5,549 nucleotides of DNA from Candidatus Sphingobacterium stercoripullorum (GTDB lineage Bacteria; Bacteroidota; Bacteroidia; Sphingobacteriales; Sphingobacteriaceae), in contig DXEZ01000235.1 of NCBI GenBank assembly GCA_019114715.1, positions 1-5,549 of the forward strand, in the 5' to 3' direction. Positions 1-3,635 of this stretch are shown here, one piece after another. The translations under genes were made by a program, and so were the position numbers. Position 1 is the stretch's first letter; each line of letters starts with the position of its first letter. The notes under the pieces were generated by a model. It did no database searches and was not told the origin of the DNA. It worked only from the letters and a program-made list of their open reading frames with translations.

Positions 1-1
1 C

Positions 2-778
2 ACAAAAAAAGAAGAGATATTTATAAAGAAAGAAGAGGAAGAAAAAATAGAAGATCCCTCTGTAAATAATGTTGATATGATTAGACTTGATCCGCTATTT
101 GAAGATTCTGCCCGTTTGGTTGTGATTCACCAGCAAGGTTCTACTTCATTAATTCAGCGTAAATTTGCTATAGGTTATAATCGAGCAGGGCGTATTATGG
201 ACCAACTTGAATGTGCTGGAATTGTAGGAGAAACAAGTGGAATTAAAGCGAGAGAGGTCTTATGTAAAGACGAAGGTGAACTCGAATATAGACTAAACCA
301 TTTGGAAAAATCTCGTTTTGAAACACTTAAACAAAAGCAGGAAAAAGAATTTAAAGAAATAGCTCAACAAGAAGTTCTGAATGAAAATTCAAGATTGATT
401 AAATTAGGCATAGATTTAGAAAAGGAAGGTATGATAAATGAAGCTATAGCTGTATATGAAAAAGCTATTATACCACAACTTCCAGCAACACATCCATATG
501 ATAGATTAATGATTCTTTATCGGAAAAAGAAAGATTATGATAATGAAATCAGAATCATTAAGATAGCCATAAGTGTATTTATGAAAGAAAATGAGCGCAG
601 AGCCGGAAGGGCAATCGAAGATGATTCGTCGTTATACAATCAAGTGATGCAGGCTCTTGAAACTAATGAAAACATTAGATATGAAGACGGGAAATGGGCT
701 TTCGTTCAATATGACGTAATGGAGTATATTACAAGATTAGAAAAGGCTAAAAGGCTATTAGAAAAATCCAAGAATTAA
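2..778 (+). CDS. FtsK-gamma (winged-helix) domain protein with coiled coil and TPR-like C-terminus, 5'-partial
   Basis: The reading frame is open from base 2, so the gene begins outside the window. The ATG at 77 is probably internal, because the 25 upstream codons read as a Lys/Glu-rich linker running into the domain. Numbering from that Met, residues 4-62 match the FtsK/SpoIIIE gamma domain: DPLFEDSARLVV, then GSTSLIQRKFAIGYNRAGRI, then the AGIVG turn and KAREVL. In FtsK this winged helix reads short polar chromosomal motifs (KOPS) and is the extreme C-terminus. Here about 170 residues follow: a charged, probably coiled-coil helix (70-106) and a TPR-like region (107-170, with EAIAVYEKAI and RLMILYRKKKDYDNEI), then more helix. 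A motor domain could lie off the left edge, so whether this is a translocase or a motor-less DNA-binding adaptor cannot be decided. I infer DNA binding from the fold; the function is unknown. The lipoprotein gene follows at a 24-base gap with no visible promoter, suggesting co-transcription. Confidence 0.85.
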   Translation, partial: TKKEEIFIKKEEEEKIEDPSVNNVDMIRLDPLFEDSARLVVIHQQGSTSLIQRKFAIGYNRAGRIMDQLECAGIVGETSGIKAREVLCKDEGELEYRLNHLEKSRFETLKQKQEKEFKEIAQQEVLNENSRLIKLGIDLEKEGMINEAIAVYEKAIIPQLPATHPYDRLMILYRKKKDYDNEIRIIKIAISVFMKENERRAGRAIEDDSSLYNQVMQALETNENIRYEDGKWAFVQYDVMEYITRLEKAKRLLEKSKN

Positions 779-802
779 AGAACAAACTAAATATATAAGA
801 TT

Positions 803-1111
803 ATGAAGAAGATTCTATTTACCATAATAGGCTTGTCAGCACTATTCTGTATGAGTTCCTGCGATGAAGCTGTTTATAAAGGGAGGAAAGTGTATAAAGC
901 ATATTTCGATTATACCTTAAAAGACCCTGAATCTTTCAAGGTGTACAGCGAAAAATACACAAAGGATGGAGATTTCACAGTAAATTGGGAACTGGATTAT
1001 GGGGCTAAAAACTCTCTCGGTGGAATGGTGAGGGAGAAGGCTACGTTTACAACTGTCGGTACTTCGATATTTATAGACGGAAGTAGTTACAGGCTTGATG
1101 AATTGAAATGA
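803..1111 (+). CDS. Small lipoprotein of unknown function
   Basis: The gene encodes a 102-residue protein with a type II signal peptide: MKK, a hydrophobic stretch (residues 4-17) and the lipobox MSSC, predicting lipidation at Cys20. The mature part is about 83 residues. It contains LKDPESFKVYSEKY (40-53) and, after a beta-like stretch, YGAKNSLGGMVR (66-77). This 'LKDP-S-F ... AKNS-GG' layout recurs in small secreted hypothetical proteins and suggests a compact alpha+beta fold, but I cannot name the family. Asp and Glu directly after the lipid-bearing Cys resemble acidic surface-export signals of Bacteroidetes lipoproteins, which is weak evidence for display at the outer membrane. It starts 24 bases after the FtsK-gamma gene and is followed 70 bases later by a terminator hairpin, so the two genes probably form one transcript. 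Start choice is clear because the signal peptide begins at this Met. Confidence 0.8.
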   Translation: MKKILFTIIGLSALFCMSSCDEAVYKGRKVYKAYFDYTLKDPESFKVYSEKYTKDGDFTVNWELDYGAKNSLGGMVREKATFTTVGTSIFIDGSSYRLDELK

Positions 1112-1181
1112 TTTGAAAATTGTTTTAGCAATAACAACTAAAGAACATGATTGGAATCCGGGAAGAGTTAAAAAACAACAT

Positions 1182-1204
1182 AAGCCGGGGATTACGCCCG
1201 GCTT
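1182..1204 (+). terminator. GC-rich terminator hairpin after the lipoprotein gene
   Basis: A perfect 8-bp inverted repeat, AAGCCGGG with CCCGGCTT, encloses a 7-base loop. The 3' arm runs into TTTAA. It lies 70 bases after the lipoprotein stop and would end the FtsK-gamma/lipoprotein transcript. On the other strand the same hairpin is followed by TTATGTTGTTTTTT, so it may work in both directions. Confidence 0.75.
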
Positions 1205-1221
1205 TAACATGAAAATCTCCT

Positions 1222-1243
1222 TTGTTTCAACATTGTTTCAACA
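1222..1243. repeat. Perfect 11-bp tandem repeat (two copies)
   Basis: TTGTTTCAACA occurs twice head to tail with no spacer (1222-1232 and 1233-1243). On the minus strand it reads TGTTGAAACAA twice, directly upstream of the SD sequence AAAGGAG and an ATG at 1210. One helical turn per copy fits a protein-binding site such as an operator or a recombinase arm site, but nothing in the window says which protein would bind. Confidence 0.8.
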
Positions 1244-1296
1244 TCAAACGAAAACGAAAAATATAAATAGGTGACAAACAGCAGATTAAGAAGTAG

Positions 1297-1320
1297 AAAA
1301 AATTAGCCAGATGAGCTAAT
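1297..1320 (-). terminator. Weak hairpin with T-run on the minus strand (possible attenuator)
   Basis: Read on the minus strand, ATTAGC and GCTAAT form a 6-bp stem with a 7-base loop, ending in a run of six T. It sits about 15 bases downstream of the expected start of the minus-strand promoter at 1342-1372, so it could end or attenuate that transcript. The stem is short. The same bases are also part of the tRNA-like stretch at 1304-1325, which offers a rival explanation. Confidence 0.35.
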
Positions 1321-1341
1321 ACCCCGCGAAATAATAACGAT

Positions 1342-1372
1342 GCAAAGATACATAGAAAATCAATACTACAAA
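1342..1372 (-). promoter_or_regulatory. Bacteroidetes-type promoter, minus strand
   Basis: On the minus strand the -33 box TTTG (1372-1369) is followed after 18 bases by TATCTTTGC (1350-1342), a full match to the TAnnTTTGC -7 consensus. The spacer is one base short of the usual 19-21. Transcription would begin near 1335 and run left towards the tRNA-like stretch, the tandem repeat and the hairpin at 1182-1204, with no credible protein gene before it. Confidence 0.6.
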
Positions 1373-1394
1373 GCTTTTGAGAAAGTTTTTTTCA

Positions 1395-1426
1395 TGTGAA
1401 CAAAAAATTTTATTTATCACTTTTGC
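1395..1426 (+). promoter_or_regulatory. Candidate Bacteroidetes-type promoter, plus strand
   Basis: TGTG (1395-1398, one mismatch to TTTG) lies 19 bases before CACTTTTGC (1418-1426, one mismatch to TAnnTTTGC). It is back to back with the minus promoter at 1342-1372. Transcription would begin near 1433 and meet the hairpin at 1498-1526 after about 65-95 nt, with no ORF of note between. A small RNA is possible. Confidence 0.4.
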
Positions 1427-1497
1427 ATCAAAGAGTTACTGTTGCGTAAAATTGTTAACCAATAGTTGACCAAGTTTAATAGCACATAATAAGCAAA

Positions 1498-1526
1498 TAG
1501 CCCCGACTTATCACAAGTCAGGGCTA
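1498..1526. terminator. Terminator-type hairpin in the intergenic stretch
   Basis: Arms 1498-1509 and 1515-1526 pair TAGCCC with GGGCTA and GACTT with AAGTC around one C/A mismatch, closing a 5-base ATCAC loop. It shares the 16 bases CCCGACTTATCACAAG with the terminator at 2459-2489. There is no strong T-run on the plus strand; on the minus strand it is followed by a moderately T-rich TTTGCTTATT. It could serve the plus promoter at 1395-1426, the minus promoter at 1777-1809, or both. Confidence 0.55.
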
Positions 1527-1776
1527 CCTAAATTTATAAATTTAAAGTTTTTATGAAAAATCATTGTTGTATCAATGCCTGTACACCATCGGCACAACAA
1601 TAATCACAATAGTTACATAAACACACGTTCTAACTTAATTGTTCAAACAACATAAATTCTTTTTCCTTTTATGTTTTCCATATTACACAAAGGACAAAGG
1701 GAAAAACATTCAATGGATCTGCTACTCAATCACCGGAAACAGAGAAGAACCAAAGGAATCTAACAAGACTTCAATG

Positions 1777-1809
1777 GCAAATATATTATAGACAAAAAAT
1801 CACTATAAA
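1777..1809 (-). promoter_or_regulatory. Candidate promoter, minus strand
   Basis: On the minus strand TATATTTGC (1785-1777) matches the -7 consensus exactly, with TTTA (one mismatch to TTTG) 20 bases upstream at 1809-1806. A transcript would run left from about 1770 to the hairpin at 1498-1526, roughly 270 nt. It would include the cysteine-rich micro-ORF at 1561-1626. The surroundings are AT-rich, so a chance match is possible. Confidence 0.35.
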
Positions 1810-2122
1810 TTTATGTAACTAACCTCTGTTTATACAGAAGACTTCATTGGTGAGTTTACGATGTATTCAGCTAATGAATAACAACTATATGTCAAAAATG
1901 TACAGAATGGAAAGAAAAATTATACTGAAGCATCTTATAAAAAAGAATCATCGCTCAATCGGATGAAACCTGACATTATCCATATCAGCCCGGCAAAAAG
2001 CATGAAGGGAGAAATATACCGGAAATTCCTAGAAGAGAAAGAAATATTTATGTCCGCCAATAACGAACTCACCATAAATATAATCAAGGGTTGTATTTGA
2101 CAACTCTGTGATTGACTAGGCA

Positions 2123-2156
2123 AAAAGAGGTGTAAAAGTTGTCTTAAACCTCCTCT
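2123..2156 (-). terminator. Terminator overlapping the 3' end of the 69-residue protein gene
   Basis: On the minus strand AGAGGAGGT (2156-2148, the last codons) pairs with ACCTCTTTT (2131-2123) through nine pairs, two of them G-T. The 3' arm is embedded in a T-run, and an inner AAG/CTT pairing shortens the 16-base loop. It fits an intrinsic terminator whose 5' arm is inside the coding region. Confidence 0.5.
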
Positions 2157-2353
2157 ATCGGCTTGGACCAAACTTCCTCTTTCGTTTCTTTACACATTAC
2201 GGAAATAGTTCCTCCAACAAAATCCTTCACATATCCTTTGCGTTCAGCCAACATATCTTCAGCCATTCTAATAGCCTTAGCCTTATCCTTCAATGAAAAT
2301 CCTTTATTAGCAAAATCAGTACCTTCTTTAAAATATATATCATAAGTTTCCAT
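2144..2353 (-). CDS. Small cytosolic protein of unknown function (69 residues)
   Basis: I do not recognise this protein. From the ATG at 2353 it reads METYDIYFKEG, then a charged amphipathic stretch LKDKAKAIRMAEDMLAERKG (residues 21-40), then a strand-like GGTISVMCKETKEEVW (47-62). Strand-helix-strand is the likely fold. It has no signal peptide or membrane segment and is rich in Lys and Glu, so it should be cytosolic. A longer frame starting at TTG 2383 would add ten residues, but that TTG lies inside the -7 box TATCTTTGC at 2388-2380 and so upstream of the transcript start. The ATG at 2353 is therefore preferred. No SD sequence is seen, as usual in this phylum. The gene has its own promoter and terminator and looks monocistronic. 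The promoter, the ordinary composition and the orderly fold pattern favour a real gene. Confidence 0.7.
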   Translation of the reverse strand: METYDIYFKEGTDFANKGFSLKDKAKAIRMAEDMLAERKGYVKDFVGGTISVMCKETKEEVWSKPIEEV

Positions 2354-2379
2354 GGTATCATCTTTTTTAAATTCGAGTG

Positions 2380-2412
2380 GCAAAGATAAAATCTACAATT
2401 ATTATGTACAAG
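2380..2412 (-). promoter_or_regulatory. Promoter of the 69-residue protein gene
   Basis: On the minus strand CTTG (2412-2409, one mismatch to TTTG) is followed after exactly 20 bases by TATCTTTGC (2388-2380), a full -7 match. The expected start near 2373 leaves a leader of about 20 nt before the ATG at 2353. This is the best-spaced promoter in the window. Confidence 0.7.
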
Positions 2413-2458
2413 AGATTTCTTAATTATTTTTCGAATATCGTCAAGAAACAATTTAACT

Positions 2459-2489
2459 AAAAAAAATCCCGACTTATCACAAGCCGGGA
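2459..2489 (-). terminator. Intrinsic terminator of the minus-strand PepSY-like gene
   Basis: Read on the minus strand, TCCCG and CGGGA (2489-2485 with 2471-2467) plus AAG/CTT pair around one mismatch and a 5-base loop, followed by eight T (2466-2459). It lies 34 bases after the stop of the secreted protein gene at 2523-2837. It separates that gene from the promoter at 2380-2412. Confidence 0.8.
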
Positions 2490-2522
2490 ATTCATGTAAA
2501 AGCACTATTATAAATATACTAA

Positions 2523-2837
2523 CTATTTCAAAATTTTACCATCTTCACCTAAGAACAATGTCTGTTCATGAGCATCACTTGTTAACACATTAATTTTATA
2601 AATACGGCTTCCATCAATGCCATAGGTCATAAAAGCCTGCTTTATCATAGCACCTTCCAGTGCAAGCCTGTCCATCACAGCTTCCGGCAAATCATTCATA
2701 TAGATTTCTGAAAAAACCAATTTCTTAGATTGTTGAGGCTTTTCCACTACCGGAACCTCTACCGGAGCCGCTTGAGCAAAAGAAACAGACACGCCTAAAG
2801 TCATTACTAATACCAATGTTACTAATACCTTTTTCAT
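2523..2837 (-). CDS. Small secreted PepSY-like protein
   Basis: The gene encodes 104 residues with a clear type I signal peptide: MKK, a hydrophobic core (4-20) and AQA before A24, the likely cleavage site. A Pro/Val-rich linker (24-38) precedes a single domain. The region MNDLPEAVMDRLALEGAMIK (47-66), then RIYKINVLTSD and the strand ending LGEDGKILK, resembles one half of the Bacteroidetes PepSY-like (BLIP-like) fold. In that fold a 'LP-aV' helix is followed by strands ending in '-DG-i'. I judge this from pattern alone. The protein should be periplasmic or exported; its ligand is unknown. The gene is read divergently from the two-repeat PepSY-like gene at 3086, and it ends at a strong terminator (2459-2489). 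No convincing -33/-7 pair is visible in the 120 bases upstream, although an inverted repeat is (2882-2908). Confidence 0.8.
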   Translation of the reverse strand: MKKVLVTLVLVMTLGVSVSFAQAAPVEVPVVEKPQQSKKLVFSEIYMNDLPEAVMDRLALEGAMIKQAFMTYGIDGSRIYKINVLTSDAHEQTLFLGEDGKILK

Positions 2838-2881
2838 AATTATTTTGTTTTTTATTCATTTTTACCGATAGCAATAAAACA

Positions 2882-2908
2882 AGAAACGTGCCATAAATCT
2901 GCGTTTCT
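2882..2908. repeat. Inverted repeat upstream of the minus-strand PepSY-like gene
   Basis: AGAAACG (2882-2888) and CGTTTCT (2902-2908) form a perfect 7-bp dyad with a 13-base spacer, 45-71 bases upstream of the ATG at 2837. It could be an operator or a leader hairpin; the sequence does not settle which. Confidence 0.45.
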
Positions 2909-2992
2909 CAATACTTCATTAAAAATCAAGCATATACATATTTACATATCCATTTTTAGAAGTGTAGATACCTGTTGACAACACTACAAAAG

Positions 2993-3009
2993 TGTGGAAA
3001 AAGTCCACA
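2993..3009. repeat. Hairpin between the divergent PepSY-like genes
   Basis: TGTGGA (2993-2998) and TCCACA (3004-3009) pair perfectly around AAAAG. It lies about 77 bases before the plus-strand gene at 3086. Just upstream are smaller dyads, TGTTGACAACA and ACACT/AGTGT. Together they make this the densest dyad cluster of the divergent region, suggesting a regulatory site, but no promoter box is evident. Confidence 0.4.
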
Positions 3010-3085
3010 AAATCAGATTTTATACCGGCGAACAAAAAGTATAACCAAGCTGTTTTATCAACCTCATCAAAACATTTAAATGACC

Positions 3086-3568
3086 ATGAAGAAAAGATAC
3101 TATTCTATATGTGTGATATTATGGGTACTGATCACCACCTTGTCTGCTACCTCTCCCACTACATTTCATATAGCACTGAAAAAGATATATCCGCATGCCA
3201 TGAACGTAAGTTGGAGCCAACAAGGGAATTATTATGTAGCCTCTTTTACTCAAAATGGTTTTGAAAAAAAAGTATGGATGAACGGTAATGCCCAATGGGT
3301 GATGACTAATACCAATTTACAAACTACAGATCAACTGGCACCTAATGTATATAATGATTTTACATTGAGTCCATACGCCATGTGGACTGCCACCAATGTA
3401 AATCTCATAGAATTTCCTAAACGAACCACTCTGTACGTAATTACTGTTAACCTAAACAATTCGTCGGCCACCAAACAATTATTCTACACTCTGAATGGCA
3501 GGCTAGTGCAAACACGAGACGTAAGTTATATCAATCCTACATTATCCCCCGGAATTTTTAATTTCTAA
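3086..3568 (+). CDS. Secreted PepSY-like (BLIP-like) protein with two repeats
   Basis: I use the ATG at 3086, which gives 160 residues starting MKKRYYSICVI. An ATG two codons earlier (3080) is possible and only adds Met-Thr. The signal peptide is the hydrophobic stretch up to LSA (Ala21 in this numbering). The mature part has two similar halves. The first (about 26-80) runs from ALKKIYPHAMNVSW through YYVASFTQNGFEKKVWM to AQWVMTNTNL. The second (84-146) runs from LAPNVYNDFTLSPYAMW through TLYVITVNL to LFYTLNGRL. The pattern 'helix with K-YP-A, -VsW, YyV-F, G-E--VWm, W-mT-T' followed by 'LP-V---F--S-YA-W' is typical of the Bacteroidetes PepSY-like proteins, which resemble beta-lactamase-inhibitor proteins in fold. 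Their ligand is unknown. The NADH dehydrogenase gene follows at 67 bases without a clear separate promoter, so read-through is possible. Confidence 0.87.
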   Translation: MKKRYYSICVILWVLITTLSATSPTTFHIALKKIYPHAMNVSWSQQGNYYVASFTQNGFEKKVWMNGNAQWVMTNTNLQTTDQLAPNVYNDFTLSPYAMWTATNVNLIEFPKRTTLYVITVNLNNSSATKQLFYTLNGRLVQTRDVSYINPTLSPGIFNF

Positions 3569-3595
3569 TAGCCATGACACTAAACATTTCACCCC

Positions 3596-3632
3596 GGTTA
3601 TTTGTTATTATATACATAAAATAACAAATACC
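3596..3632 (+). repeat. Large dyad immediately before the NADH dehydrogenase start codon
   Basis: ATTTGTTATT (3600-3609) and AATAACAAAT (3620-3629) pair perfectly around a 10-base loop. GGT (3596-3598) with ACC (3630-3632) extends the stem across one bulged T. The structure ends three bases before the ATG at 3636, so in mRNA it would enclose the ribosome landing zone. As DNA it could be an operator. It has no T-run, so it is a poor terminator for the upstream gene. Confidence 0.65.
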
Positions 3633-3635
3633 ATT

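Larger units (their letters stand above)
1112..2143. other. Gene-poor intergenic stretch of about 1 kb rich in transcription signals
   Basis: I see no protein gene I would defend between the lipoprotein stop and the end of the 69-residue minus-strand gene. The stretch contains, in order: a GC-rich terminator (1182-1204), a minus-strand SD and ATG (1208-1223), an 11-bp tandem repeat (1222-1243), a weak hairpin with a T-run on the minus strand (1297-1320), divergent promoters (1342-1372 minus, 1395-1426 plus), two imperfect 9-bp direct repeats (GTTAACCAA at 1454, GTTGACCAA at 1465), a bidirectional-type terminator (1498-1526), a 14-bp perfect palindrome AAATTTATAAATTT (1530-1543), an inverted repeat ATTGTTGT/ACAACAAT (1563-1570 with 1594-1601), a further minus promoter candidate (1777-1809), and a frame from 1819 to 2100 open except for one stop. 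Small RNAs, a gene remnant, or both are plausible. Confidence 0.7.

Noticed and set aside
917..1210. 97-codon minus-strand frame antisense to the lipoprotein gene
   Set aside because: It lies opposite a convincing lipoprotein gene and runs through a terminator hairpin. Its Phe/Ser/Cys-rich composition is typical of antisense frames. Only its SD and ATG are of interest, and they are reported separately.
1553..1603. 16-codon plus-strand micro-ORF (MKNHCCINACTPSAQQ)
   Set aside because: It overlaps an inverted repeat, lies downstream of a terminator with no promoter of its own, and its Cys codons mirror the same repeat as the minus-strand micro-ORF. I found no reason to prefer it.
1636..1792. 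About 52 open plus-strand codons containing a QWICYSITGNREEP-like stretch
   Set aside because: There is no start codon near the beginning and no family resemblance. Two frames are open here by chance in AT-rich DNA, so it could only be a remnant.
1935..2171. 78-codon minus-strand frame
   Set aside because: It overlaps the 3' end and terminator of the 69-residue protein gene, has no promoter, and has a low-complexity hydrophobic composition. The opposite frame reads more like protein.
2163..2345. 60-codon plus-strand frame
   Set aside because: It is entirely antisense to the 69-residue protein gene, which has its own promoter and terminator.
2290..2505. 71-codon minus-strand frame
   Set aside because: It starts upstream of the terminator at 2459-2489, crosses the promoter at 2380-2412 and overlaps the start of the 69-residue gene in another frame.
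2992..3264. 90-codon plus-strand frame
   Set aside because: It overlaps the PepSY-like gene in another frame, begins in a hairpin and has no coding signature.
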